DNA of 64,000 nt, from NCBI RefSeq assembly GCF_009933255.1, contig NZ_MAEI01000002.1, positions 186,001-250,000 of the forward strand. Reading direction: 5' to 3'. How positions within the stretch are numbered: the first letter of the stretch is position 1; the number at the start of each line of letters is the position of its first letter. Positions 35,029 to 43,882 of the stretch are shown here, piece by piece. Source of the stretch: Enterococcus diestrammenae (GTDB lineage Bacteria; Bacillota; Bacilli; Lactobacillales; Enterococcaceae). A model generated the notes under the pieces. That model was not told the origin of the DNA, searched no databases, and was given only the letters and a program-made list of their open reading frames with translations. The position numbers and the translations under genes were made by a program.

Positions 35029-37479
35029 ATGAATCAACTGAAAAAAATGGGGTTGTTGCTGTGCGTATCACTGATGGTGAGCGCTATGCCAGTCAATGCC
35101 TTGGCACAAGAAGACACTGCTGAGACATCTGATGCATCGGCAAGCCTGATTCAATCGACTTTGACAACAGAAAACTCCGTGACTCAAAGTAGTGTCAATC
35201 AATCTGAGACATCAGAAAGCAGTAGCAGTCAGGAAAAAACGGTAGCTAGCACGACTGAAACTACCGCAAGTAGTGAGACGAGTACTACTGATACAACAGC
35301 TTCATCGAGTAGTATTGAAACCAACGCTACGGAGAGGCCAAGTACCATTTCCTCTGAAAGTACTGAGACGGTAAGCTCTGAATCTACTGCTACAGAAACA
35401 ACTACAACCAGTGAACCGCAAGCTGAAACTCAGTCATCAGCATCCCAGGTTGCTGCCTTGACGGCAAGTTTGAATCAAGAAGTCATGGCTGCCAGCGATG
35501 TCTTTCCTTACTTGCGTCAGCGTTCAGACTTGGAAAGTAATCCAATCACTGGAAAAACAACCGAAACAAAGGCTCGAGCCGCGGCACCTGGAGTAAAAGC
35601 CGAGGATGTTGTAGCGATTCAAGCACAAGCTGCGACTAGCCGGATGACCAATATTTATCCAGATTCTAATAGTAATACGCCAACCATGGACTTTGTGGAT
35701 ATTTCTTCCCACAATGGCAATATCAGTGTAGCTCAGTATAAGACCTTGAAAAAATATGGGGTAAAAGCGGTCGTTGTGAAACTAACAGAATTTACGACGT
35801 ATCGAAACCCTTATGCAAAAAGTCAAATCAACAATGCCAAGGCGGCTGGTTTAGTGGTACATGCTTATCACTATAGTTGGTTTACTTCCACTGCCAAAGC
35901 TAAAGCGGAAGCCCAATACTTTGCGAAATATGCGGATGAGTTAAACCTAGGTTCCGATGCGATCATGTTCAACGACATTGAAGATCAATATTTATATGAT
36001 ACCAATACCAACCACAACGCAAACTCTTTGGCTTTTGTCAACGAGCTAAAACGCCTCGGTTACAAAAATGGCCAACATTATATCGGTCGTTGGTGGGTCA
36101 ACGCAGGTAAACTAAGCCCTTCACAATTGGGTTATCAAAATTGTTGGATTGCCGAATACCCCGTACCAACTGTCAAAGAACAACGCAATACCAGTTACGG
36201 TGCTTGGCAATGGACCTCACAAGTTTATTTCCCAGGTATCAGCTTTCCTTTTGATATGTCCTCTGATTATGCCAAAAAAGTAACGCAACCATACGGCCCC
36301 CAAGGAAAGTACATCAGCCTGAAGAAGTACTTTACTATTACAGCTAAGAATCAAAATATATATCGCAACTTTAGCTGGAGTAAAAAAGATAGTACTAACA
36401 ACCATATTGGTAAGGTTTACTATGCTAAAGGTAAATACCAACATATTAACGGTGGAACCTATTTAACTCTTTATGATAATCAAGACAATTGGGTAGGGTA
36501 TATCAATGCGGGTTTTGGCAAGATTACGGATAGTGCTGGTGGGCAATGGCATAAATATCAAAAATATGTGACATTGACGGGAACAAAAAACCTTTATACT
36601 TCTAATTTCACGCAAACAGTGAAAAATTATGCGTCGAAGTTTAAAAACCAGCAATTATTAGTCACTGGCATGTACCATCACTTTAATGGCAAGACGTATT
36701 ATTCTGTTTACGATCAGGATGGTAAAGTGTGGCTTGGCTATATTGAAAAAATTGGCGTTAAAATTGTTGGTGACCAGGGACCTTATCGAAGTTATGGGAA
36801 ATATTTTACCGTTACTGGCAAAAATCATTCCATTTGGTCAAACTTTAGTTGGCGCAAACGTTTGTCAGCTAGTTCAGTTCTTGGTAAAACCTATTTAGCT
36901 AAAGGGATGTATCGACATTTAAACGGAAGCACTTATTACTCTTTGTATGACCATACCGGTAAATGGATTGGCTATATCAATGCTAACGGTGGCAAAGTAT
37001 CCACCAGTGCAGGGGGAAGTTGGGCAAGTTTCAAGGAGTATATGACTCTAACAGGGACCAAAAATCTCTATGGTGGAGATTTCACTAAAACCGTTAAACA
37101 CAAAGCTAGCCAATTTAAAGGTAAAGTTTTGAAAGTTACTGGCAAATATGAACATTACAATGGTAAAACGTATTATTCTGCTTATGAGCCAAATACTAAT
37201 GAATGGTTAGGGTATGTCGAAAAAGCTGGTACAAAAAAGACGGCTGATCAAGGACCTTATATTCATTTCGGTCGTAACTTCAAAATTACTAGTAAAAACT
37301 ATACTATCTGGAGTAGTTTTAAATGGCTAAAACGTTCAACTTCAAAAGATCATTACAATAAGGTTTATCTTGCTAAAGGCCAATACAAACATATCAATGG
37401 AAGTACCTACTATTCCTTGTACGATAGCCATGGCAAATGGGTGGGGTATATCAATGCGCGAGCAGGAAAGCTTGTGTAA
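35029..37479 (+). CDS. Secreted GH25 muramidase with five SH3/GW-like modules
   Basis: An 816-residue secreted lysozyme-type hydrolase that cuts N-acetylmuramic acid bonds. Signal peptide about 1-27 (ending ALAQ), Ser/Thr-rich linker to about 200, GH25 domain about 220-425 with the active-site residues in FVDISSHNG and FNDIEDQ, then five SH3/GW-like modules (HINGGTYLTLYD, HFNGKTYYSVYD, HLNGSTYYSLYD, HYNGKTYYSAYE, HINGSTYYSLYD) that alternate between two subtypes. It probably serves as an autolysin in growth or separation. The module array closely resembles that of the divergent L,D-transpeptidase, so both likely bind the same wall polymer. Confidence 0.92.
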   Translation: MNQLKKMGLLLCVSLMVSAMPVNALAQEDTAETSDASASLIQSTLTTENSVTQSSVNQSETSESSSSQEKTVASTTETTASSETSTTDTTASSSSIETNATERPSTISSESTETVSSESTATETTTTSEPQAETQSSASQVAALTASLNQEVMAASDVFPYLRQRSDLESNPITGKTTETKARAAAPGVKAEDVVAIQAQAATSRMTNIYPDSNSNTPTMDFVDISSHNGNISVAQYKTLKKYGVKAVVVKLTEFTTYRNPYAKSQINNAKAAGLVVHAYHYSWFTSTAKAKAEAQYFAKYADELNLGSDAIMFNDIEDQYLYDTNTNHNANSLAFVNELKRLGYKNGQHYIGRWWVNAGKLSPSQLGYQNCWIAEYPVPTVKEQRNTSYGAWQWTSQVYFPGISFPFDMSSDYAKKVTQPYGPQGKYISLKKYFTITAKNQNIYRNFSWSKKDSTNNHIGKVYYAKGKYQHINGGTYLTLYDNQDNWVGYINAGFGKITDSAGGQWHKYQKYVTLTGTKNLYTSNFTQTVKNYASKFKNQQLLVTGMYHHFNGKTYYSVYDQDGKVWLGYIEKIGVKIVGDQGPYRSYGKYFTVTGKNHSIWSNFSWRKRLSASSVLGKTYLAKGMYRHLNGSTYYSLYDHTGKWIGYINANGGKVSTSAGGSWASFKEYMTLTGTKNLYGGDFTKTVKHKASQFKGKVLKVTGKYEHYNGKTYYSAYEPNTNEWLGYVEKAGTKKTADQGPYIHFGRNFKITSKNYTIWSSFKWLKRSTSKDHYNKVYLAKGQYKHINGSTYYSLYDSHGKWVGYINARAGKLV

Positions 37480-37561
37480 TTGCTAACGTCCCACAACAAT
37501 AAACGGCGAAAGTGTCAAAAAAACACCTTCTTAGGTTTTCAGAAAACTTACGAAATCGAAA

Positions 37562-37618
37562 TCTGACTTTTACTCCTTCTGACTTTTACTCCTTCTGACT
37601 TTTACTCCTTCTGACTTT
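37562..37618 (+). repeat. 16-bp tandem repeat (3.5 copies) before mltG
   Basis: The unit TCTGACTTTTACTCCT occurs three times in perfect tandem (37562, 37578, 37594) and then as nine bases of a fourth. The last full unit provides the -35 of the next promoter. Confidence 0.95.
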
Positions 37619-37628
37619 CGTGTATAAT
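37600..37628 (+). promoter_or_regulatory. mltG promoter with repeat-derived -35
   Basis: A perfect TATAAT lies at 37623-37628. Seventeen bases upstream, inside the third tandem repeat unit, is TTTTAC (37600-37605; or TTTACT with a 16-base spacer). Transcription would begin near 37635, 30 bases before the start codon. Confidence 0.7.
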
Positions 37629-37665
37629 GGTACAAGCCAGTATACAGAAGTTAGGAGGAGTTGTT

Positions 37666-39135
37666 TTGTCAAAACAACATCCAGAAGAGGAGTCTTTCAA
37701 AGAGAAGATTATGAAATCTTTGAATAATCCTGAGAATAGACCGACCTCTTCGGAAAGCAAACCTGCGACAGCTACCCCAAGGCGTGAAGGAGCTTCTAAG
37801 CAATCCCAAACCACGGTGGGGACCCGCAGACAAGCTCAATCGAGTACCGCGAAGCAAGTAAAACCGCAAGCGACAAGCCCACAGAAAAAGACGGCTGCAG
37901 CCAAAACAAAAAGCTCGCCGAAAAGTGCTGCAAAAGCACAAACGGTAAAGGCTACAACACCGGTGCAACGGACAAGTAATGGGCCTAAAAATGAAAAAAA
38001 GCAGGAAGAATATATGAGAAAAAAATCTCGTGAGAAAGAAAATCGGGTAGTCAATAAAATCGTGACGATTGTGGTGATCACCCTATTGTTTGTCGGGGGG
38101 ATTTTAGGCTTCTCAGTTTACCGCTATATTTCTTCAGGGTTGAAACCCTTGGATACCGGAAAAAGCGCGAAAATAGCAGTGGAAATTCCTAGTGGTTCCT
38201 CCAATAAAACCATTGGGGAAATTCTAGAAAAAGAGAATATCATCAAAAGCGGCATGATTTTTAACTACTATACGAAGTTTAACAATTTGACAGGATTTCA
38301 AGCAGGAAACTATAATTTCTCCCCAAGCATGACGCTAGATGAAATCAGTAAAGTCCTACAGGGAGGGACTGGGACAGGAACAGCCGATGTCAAGTTGACG
38401 ATTCCTGAAGGTTACACTATCGATCAGATTGGCGATGCCATCGAGAAAAATCTGAAAATCAAGAAAGAAGAGTTCCTTGATTTGATGAAAGATGAGGATT
38501 TCTTTAACGATTTGCTGAAGGAATATCCGAATCTATTGGAGTCTGCATCAAAAGCAGAAGGGGTTCGCTATCGTTTGGAAGGGTATCTCTTCCCAGCCAC
38601 TTATGATTTCTATAAAGGTACGGATCTAAAAGCGTTTGTCACTCAGATGGTCGCAAAATCAGATGCTGTGATGACGCCCTACTACCAAGAAATTAAAGAC
38701 AAATCCTTAAGTGTCCAAGAAGTCTTGACATTGGCTTCCTTAGTTGAAAAAGAAGGAAATAACGAAAATGATCGTCGTAAGATTGCTCAAGTCTTCTTTA
38801 ATCGCTTGGCAGCCCCGATGCCATTGCAATCGGATATTTCGATTCTTTACGCGTTGGATACCCACAAAGAACTGGTTACATTGGAAGATACCCAAGTAGA
38901 TTCTCCTTACAACCTTTACGTCAATCAAGGCTATGGGCCAGGACCATTTGATAACCCAAGTGAACAAGCTATCAAGGCCGTACTGAACCCGCAAGCCAAC
39001 AACTACTATTACTTTGTTGCTGATCTGAAGACAGGACAGGTCTACTATGCGGAAACCTTTGAAGAACACCAAGCATTGGTGGATCAATATGTTAATGGTA
39101 CAGGTGACGAGAACAGCGAGTCTGAGGGAGAATAA
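37666..39135 (+). CDS. mltG: Endolytic murein transglycosylase MltG
   Basis: A 489-residue protein that cuts new glycan strands at the membrane. The start is TTG 37666 behind TTAGGAGGAG; upstream codons lie over the promoter. Residues 1-120 are a long Lys/Ala/Ser/Thr-rich cytoplasmic tail; a single transmembrane helix lies near 125-150; the YceG domain follows, with a LysM-like part and the catalytic glutamate in LASLVEKEG (Glu361 or Glu363). The long basic tail is typical of lactobacillales MltG. Next gene is greA, the usual neighbour. Confidence 0.92.
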   Translation: MSKQHPEEESFKEKIMKSLNNPENRPTSSESKPATATPRREGASKQSQTTVGTRRQAQSSTAKQVKPQATSPQKKTAAAKTKSSPKSAAKAQTVKATTPVQRTSNGPKNEKKQEEYMRKKSREKENRVVNKIVTIVVITLLFVGGILGFSVYRYISSGLKPLDTGKSAKIAVEIPSGSSNKTIGEILEKENIIKSGMIFNYYTKFNNLTGFQAGNYNFSPSMTLDEISKVLQGGTGTGTADVKLTIPEGYTIDQIGDAIEKNLKIKKEEFLDLMKDEDFFNDLLKEYPNLLESASKAEGVRYRLEGYLFPATYDFYKGTDLKAFVTQMVAKSDAVMTPYYQEIKDKSLSVQEVLTLASLVEKEGNNENDRRKIAQVFFNRLAAPMPLQSDISILYALDTHKELVTLEDTQVDSPYNLYVNQGYGPGPFDNPSEQAIKAVLNPQANNYYYFVADLKTGQVYYAETFEEHQALVDQYVNGTGDENSESEGE

Positions 39136-39171
39136 AAGTTCCAAAAGTAATTTACATTTATGATAAAGCAT

Positions 39172-39277
39172 GGTAATCTTTTGAGTGTTATTTCCGACAT
39201 GAGAACGCAATCACTAAGAAGCGGTTAGAGATGTCTTGGTGGTGTCGGAAACTAGCGCAAAAGATTACCTTTTGCGC
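39172..39277 (+). other. Inverted-repeat element with two mutually exclusive stems
   Basis: In the 280-base gap between mltG and greA, GGTAATCTTTTG (39172-39183) and TTTCCGACA (39191-39199) pair perfectly with TGTCGGAAA (39243-39251) and CAAAAGATTACC (39258-39269). The right arm also forms a 9-bp local hairpin, GCGCAAAAG/CTTTTGCGC (39255-39277). The two folds exclude each other. No T-run follows, so it is not a simple terminator. Confidence 0.7.
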
Positions 39278-39415
39278 ATCTAATCAATGGACAATGATTA
39301 AGTACGCTTTGCTATTGGCTATTTCCTAGGCAAAATCAATTGTTTGATACAACCTTTTTCGAAAGGGTGCCGAAAATAGCAGGAAGCGGATCAATATTGA
39401 AGGAGATTTTGAACA

Positions 39416-39895
39416 ATGGTAGAAAAAGTATATCCAATGACTGCAGCCGGAAAAGAAAAACTGGAGCAGGAACTAGAAGAATTAAAAACTGTCAAACGTG
39501 GTGAAATCATCGAGCGGATTAAGATTGCTCGTGGCTTCGGCGATCTTTCTGAAAACTCCGAGTACGAATCAGCAAAAGACGAACAAGCCTTTGTTGAAGG
39601 GCGAATTACCACTTTAGAAAATATGATTCGTTTTGCTCAAATCATTGATAATGATGGGGTCGATGCTGATGAAGTTTCCATCGGTAAAACAGTCACTTTC
39701 AAAGAATTGCCTGACGAGGAAGAAGAAGAGTACACCATCGTTGGTAGTGCAGAATCAGATCCTTTTTCAGGAAAAATTTCCAATGATTCTCCAATCGCCC
39801 AAGCTTTAATTGGTAAGCGGGTGGGAGATGAAGTAACGATTGCTACTCCTGGTGGCGACATGCAAGTGAAAATTGTCAAAGTTGAACAAAACTAG
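39416..39895 (+). CDS. greA: Transcription elongation factor GreA
   Basis: A 159-residue factor that rescues back-tracked RNA polymerase by stimulating transcript cleavage. The N-terminal coiled coil (residues 12-75) has the conserved tip acidic residues in GDLSENSEY; the C-terminal FKBP-like domain ends [24 protein letters not shown] precedes ATG 39416. Confidence 0.97.
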   Translation: MVEKVYPMTAAGKEKLEQELEELKTVKRGEIIERIKIARGFGDLSENSEYESAKDEQAFVEGRITTLENMIRFAQIIDNDGVDADEVSIGKTVTFKELPDEEEEEYTIVGSAESDPFSGKISNDSPIAQALIGKRVGDEVTIATPGGDMQVKIVKVEQN

Positions 39896-39920
39896 TCATT
39901 TCTAGAGCTAGCTAGCTATT

Positions 39921-39980
39921 TAGGATTCAAACTAATAAGTCCTCGGTTATTTAGGGACTTATAGGGTGAATCCTATTTTT
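39921..39980 (+). terminator. Terminator of greA
   Basis: TAGGATTCA (39921-39929) pairs with TGAATCCTA (39967-39975), with an inner stem ATAAGTCC/GGACTTAT, then TTTTT. Confidence 0.88.
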
Positions 39981-40172
39981 AAGCTTTAAAAGCAAACAGA
40001 TCAGGACTTATGAAACAAAGGTTGCCTTGATGCCTTACTTTTTAGGCAATTTCATTCTTAAGTCTGATAATAATTTGGCTTTTTTCAGTTATGATAGAAA
40101 TAGAAATCTGTGTCTTAGATTCAAACGAAGAGATGACTTTCTGCTTCGTATCAAGTTTTGGAGGTGGCCTTT

Positions 40173-40898
40173 ATGAAAAGTCCTTGGCGCTTCTTTTTCA
40201 TCGTGGAGGCTTTATTATTACTCTATGCAGTCTGGCAAATCATCACGAGTCCGCAGCTTTTGATCTTGCTACTGTTTGGGGCTTTGTGTATTTACTTAGG
40301 CTTAAAGAAAAACAAGGGGAAAAGCAGTTTTTGGTTTGTAGTGGGAGGCTTATGTATCTTCATGAGTCTCGTTTCCAGTCCAGCGCTGTGGATTATGTTA
40401 GTCTTTGGCATCATCTTTGTTGGGTTAAAGGGAGTGGAAGTCTCCGGGATTGACCCTTCAAAAAATGCTTTTTGGAACAAGAAAAAAATGGTGATGGTGG
40501 ATGCCCAGGAACCGGATGCCCATAGTGGGACCAAAGTGAAACAACCCCTGTTTGGGAATGAACGTATTGGCAACCAGGTGTATGAATGGGATGATATCAA
40601 TATCAATATGGTTTCTGGTGATACCATCATCGACTTGGGCAATACTATTTTGCCCAAACGGGATAATGTCGTGGTTTTACGAAAAGGCTTTGGGCGTACG
40701 CGGGTATTGGTGCCTTCCGGTGTCGGTATTATGATTGAACATGCCACGTTTGCCGGTGATTTGGTCTTCGAGGGCCAACAGGCGACATTGCGGAATGAAT
40801 CTGTCAAAATGTATAGTGAAGACTATGATGAGAATCAACGGCGAATCAAATTAATCACGAATACCTTATTAGGAGATGTCGAGGTGATTCGCGTATGA
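40173..40898 (+). CDS. liaF: LiaF-like membrane regulator of cell envelope stress
   Basis: A 241-residue protein with two to four N-terminal membrane helices (residues 1-95) and a C-terminal beta-helical domain (about 125-241) of the LiaF/VraT type (NINMVSGDTIIDLGNTILP, VVVLRKGFGRTRVLVPSGVGI). LiaF keeps the LiaS kinase in check or senses lipid II-cycle damage with it. ATG 40173 follows GGAGGTGG; the TTG at 40158 overlaps that site. First gene of liaFSR; overlaps liaS by four bases. Confidence 0.92.
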   Translation: MKSPWRFFFIVEALLLLYAVWQIITSPQLLILLLFGALCIYLGLKKNKGKSSFWFVVGGLCIFMSLVSSPALWIMLVFGIIFVGLKGVEVSGIDPSKNAFWNKKKMVMVDAQEPDAHSGTKVKQPLFGNERIGNQVYEWDDININMVSGDTIIDLGNTILPKRDNVVVLRKGFGRTRVLVPSGVGIMIEHATFAGDLVFEGQQATLRNESVKMYSEDYDENQRRIKLITNTLLGDVEVIRV

Positions 40899-41983
40899 TC
40901 GCTCGAGTTTCCAAAGGGATGCTGGCTTTTTATGTGGGCATCACGACTTTTCTGACCTTGATTTTGGTCTTGTTTTCCTTTCTCCATGCCTATCACATTG
41001 CCCATTGGTGGAAAGTGTTAGTGGAGACGCGGGTCTTTTTTATCCCGTTGCTTTTCTATATTTTGGTCATAGCGACTGGTTTCGGATTTTTAGCTTATTT
41101 GCTTATTTTATTGTTTCGTAAGAGGATTTACGGTGATATTGAAGAAAAGCTGCGTCTTTTAGCAGCTGGCAATTATGAAAGCCCCTTGATTCAAGAGGAG
41201 ATACCTCATTCCAAAGAAAACCATTATGTAGAAACCATCGATAAAGATATCCGGGAATGCGCCCGTAAAATGCAGGAAATGTCTGGCGAATTGCAGTTGC
41301 TTAATAGTCGTCCGCAATTGGTAGATGGTCAAACGAAAGAAGAAATTTTGGAAGTCGAACGTCATCGTTTGGCTCGTGAACTCCATGACTCTGTATCCCA
41401 GCAGTTATTTGCTGCGATGATGATGTTATCGGCCATCAATGAAAAGGCTAAAAAAGATCATCTTCCTGAAACCCAACAAAAACAGTTGGCTATGGTAACA
41501 GATATTATCAATGCGTCACAATCCGAAATGCGGGCGTTGTTGTTGCATTTACGACCAATTAGTTTGGAAGGCAAGAGTTTACGCCAAGGGATCGAGCAGT
41601 TACTAAAAGAACTACAGTCAAAAATTAAAATTGATTTGAAATGGGACGCAGAAGATGTTTCCCTACCCACGGGGATTGAAGACCAATTGTTTCGGGTGGT
41701 TCAAGAGTTATTGTCCAATACGTTACGTCATGCCAAAGCTAAAGAGTTGGAGGTTTACCTCCATAAAATCGATCAAAATGTGCTGTTGCGGGTGATTGAT
41801 GATGGGGTAGGGTTTGATACTAGCCAACAAAAGGCCGGTAGCTACGGCTTGATGAATATTCGCGAACGAATTGCTGGCATTGGTGGTACGTTGAAGATCA
41901 TTAGTTTTAAAGGTCAAGGTACCAGTATTGAAATCAAAGTACCAGTGGTTAACCAGCCTAATGCCTTTGATGATGGAAACTAA
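40895..41983 (+). CDS. liaS: LiaS-like sensor histidine kinase
   Basis: A 362-residue kinase of the NarL-partner class (HisKA_3). Two transmembrane helices (about 11-34 and 48-73) enclose a very short outer loop, so it is an intramembrane sensor. A HAMP-like segment follows; the phosphoryl histidine is His164 in RELHDSVSQQ; the ATPase domain has ELLSNTLRHAKA and DDGVGFD. It responds to cell wall antibiotics with LiaF and phosphorylates LiaR. Confidence 0.93.
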   Translation: MIARVSKGMLAFYVGITTFLTLILVLFSFLHAYHIAHWWKVLVETRVFFIPLLFYILVIATGFGFLAYLLILLFRKRIYGDIEEKLRLLAAGNYESPLIQEEIPHSKENHYVETIDKDIRECARKMQEMSGELQLLNSRPQLVDGQTKEEILEVERHRLARELHDSVSQQLFAAMMMLSAINEKAKKDHLPETQQKQLAMVTDIINASQSEMRALLLHLRPISLEGKSLRQGIEQLLKELQSKIKIDLKWDAEDVSLPTGIEDQLFRVVQELLSNTLRHAKAKELEVYLHKIDQNVLLRVIDDGVGFDTSQQKAGSYGLMNIRERIAGIGGTLKIISFKGQGTSIEIKVPVVNQPNAFDDGN

Positions 41984-42040
41984 GGCGATTTTACTTGTTA
42001 CGATTTGGTATATGAAACTGATAGATGGAGGGAAACACAA

Positions 42041-42670
42041 ATGATTCGGGTATTGCTTGTTGACGACCATGAGATGGTACGCTTGGGGGTTTCGTCATAT
42101 TTATCCATTCAAGATGACATTGAAGTGATTGGTGAGGCGGAGAATGGCAAAATTGGCTATCAAAAGGCCTTGGCTTTACGGCCAGATGTTATTTTGATGG
42201 ATTTGGTGATGGAAGAGATGGATGGCATCGAGTCCACTAAGTTGATTTTAAAAGATTGGCCTGAAGCGAAAATTTTGATCGTCACTAGCTTTATCGATGA
42301 TGAAAAAGTCTATCCGGCGATTGAAGCCGGGGCTGCGGGGTATTTATTAAAAACGTCTACCGCTCATGAAATCGCCGATGCCATCCGTGCCACCCAACGC
42401 GGAGAACGAGTATTGGAACCAGAAGTGACTACTAAGATGATGGATAAGCTGACAGGACGCCATCAGATTTTGCATGATGATTTGACCAACCGGGAGTTGG
42501 AAATATTGATGTTGATTGCGCAAGGGATGAGTAATCAAGAAATTGCTGATGAACTCTATATCACCTTAAAAACGGTGAAAACCCATGTTTCCAATATCTT
42601 ATCAAAATTAGAAGTAGAAGACCGGACCCAAGCGGCGATTTATGCCTTTAAGCATGGGTTGATGAAGTAA
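42041..42670 (+). CDS. liaR: LiaR-like response regulator
   Basis: A 209-residue regulator: receiver domain with phospho-acceptor Asp54 ([13 protein letters not shown]) and a LuxR-type HTH ([22 protein letters not shown]). ATG 42041 follows GGAGGG. It activates envelope-stress genes, in enterococci including those tied to daptomycin tolerance. Ends the liaFSR operon; terminator at 42678-42709. Confidence 0.94.
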   Translation: MIRVLLVDDHEMVRLGVSSYLSIQDDIEVIGEAENGKIGYQKALALRPDVILMDLVMEEMDGIESTKLILKDWPEAKILIVTSFIDDEKVYPAIEAGAAGYLLKTSTAHEIADAIRATQRGERVLEPEVTTKMMDKLTGRHQILHDDLTNRELEILMLIAQGMSNQEIADELYITLKTVKTHVSNILSKLEVEDRTQAAIYAFKHGLMK

Positions 42671-42677
42671 GAAAATA

Positions 42678-42709
42678 GACCTCGTCATTAGTCTTTTGGC
42701 GGGGTCTTT
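42678..42709 (+). terminator. Terminator of liaFSR
   Basis: GACCTCGTC pairs fully with GGCGGGGTC if G-U pairs are allowed, then TTT. Confidence 0.7.
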
Positions 42710-42787
42710 GCTATACTGAAAACATCATGATGCGTTGTGACCGTTTAGCATTCCCAAGAAGTGAAGGTCCAACAAAAGGAGTCAATT

Positions 42788-43453
42788 ATGAAGCAGAATT
42801 ATGCAATTATTGGGTTAGGGCGTTTTGGTGGTAGCATTTGTCGCACCTTAATCGAATCTGGACAGGAAGTACTCGCTATTGATAGCAATGAAGATCGGGT
42901 CAATGAGTATATGAACATTGCTACTCATGCAGTGGTAGGAAATGCGCAAGATGAAATGACCTTGAAATCTTTAGGGATCCGTAACTTTGACCATGTGATT
43001 GTGGCTATTGGAGAGGACATCCAAGCTTCAATCTTAGTTACTTTGATGGTTAAAGAGATGGGCGTACCCAACGTCTTAGCGAAGGCCCAAAATGAATACC
43101 ATGCTCGGGTGCTGGAAAAGATTGGTGCTGATCGGGTAGTTCATCCCGAACGCGATATGGGTATCCGAATTGCCCACAATTTAGTTTCCAAAAATATTTT
43201 AGATTATGTCGAATTGTCCGCCGACTATTCTTTGGCTGAAATCCGTGTCTCCAATCCCAAATTTTTTGATAAGACCTTGTTGGAACTCAATTTTCGCCAA
43301 CGATTTGGCTTGACGGTAGCGGCTATCCGTCGCGTAGATGGTAGCGTTGTGGTTTCACCTACTGCCGATGAGATTGTCCAAAGAAACGACAATTTGTTGG
43401 TGATTGGGGCAACCGAAGATGTCGACATGTTAGACAATAAAATGAATGACTAG
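42788..43453 (+). CDS. KtrA-like potassium channel RCK subunit
   Basis: A 221-residue TrkA-N/TrkA-C protein: NAD(H)/ATP-binding Rossmann motif IIGLGRFGGSICRTL, acidic end of strand two AIDSNEDR, and a TrkA-C ligand domain from about residue 135. It gates a membrane K+ transporter (KtrB/D), whose gene is not in the window. AAAGGAG before ATG 42788. Thirteen bases before the next start. Confidence 0.9.
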   Translation: MKQNYAIIGLGRFGGSICRTLIESGQEVLAIDSNEDRVNEYMNIATHAVVGNAQDEMTLKSLGIRNFDHVIVAIGEDIQASILVTLMVKEMGVPNVLAKAQNEYHARVLEKIGADRVVHPERDMGIRIAHNLVSKNILDYVELSADYSLAEIRVSNPKFFDKTLLELNFRQRFGLTVAAIRRVDGSVVVSPTADEIVQRNDNLLVIGATEDVDMLDNKMND

Positions 43454-43466
43454 GAGGTCTTGTAAA

Positions 43467-43760
43467 ATGAAGATAACTATTACACCAAAAGCCTTGGCTT
43501 GGTTTAAAGAAGAATTAGAAGTTCCAGCAGGCCATGGGGTACGATTTTTCGGAAAAGTTTATGGTAAAACCCAAATTCATGATGGTTTTTCGGTAGGAAT
43601 GAGTGTTGAAGTTCCCGAAAAACCGATCGCAAGCACAACAGTAGAAGGCCTGCTCTTTTTTGCAGATGAAGCCGATGAATGGTTTTTTAAAGGCTATGAT
43701 TTGCTAGTCGATTACGATGATAAATTAGGGGAACCAAAATACGGTTTTACTGAGGAATAG
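43467..43760 (+). CDS. HesB/YneR-like protein lacking cysteines
   Basis: A 97-residue protein resembling the HesB-like fold (ITPKALAWFKEEL start, then a beta sandwich and WFFKGYDLLVDYDDKLGEP). True A-type iron-sulfur carriers have three cysteines; this one has none, as in the YneR subgroup of Firmicutes. It is therefore unlikely to hold a cluster, and its role is unknown. Good AGGAGG site; the gene is probably co-transcribed with ktrA. Confidence 0.78.
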   Translation: MKITITPKALAWFKEELEVPAGHGVRFFGKVYGKTQIHDGFSVGMSVEVPEKPIASTTVEGLLFFADEADEWFFKGYDLLVDYDDKLGEPKYGFTEE

Positions 43761-43882
43761 CCATGTTACCGGGAGTTGTAGACTTCCGGTTTTTTGTAGT
43801 CTTGCTCTACTCGCAGCCAGGAATCTTTGACAATCTCAAGACCAAGATATGGTATAATTTGGTTATTGGAGGCTGAAGTGTC

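Noticed and set aside
37562-37618. Short regular repeats that might be a CRISPR array
   Set aside because: The units are directly adjacent with no spacers, and no cas genes are near; this is a simple tandem repeat.
40292-40807. 171-codon minus-strand frame opposite liaF
   Set aside because: Antisense to liaF, no ribosome binding site, no motif.
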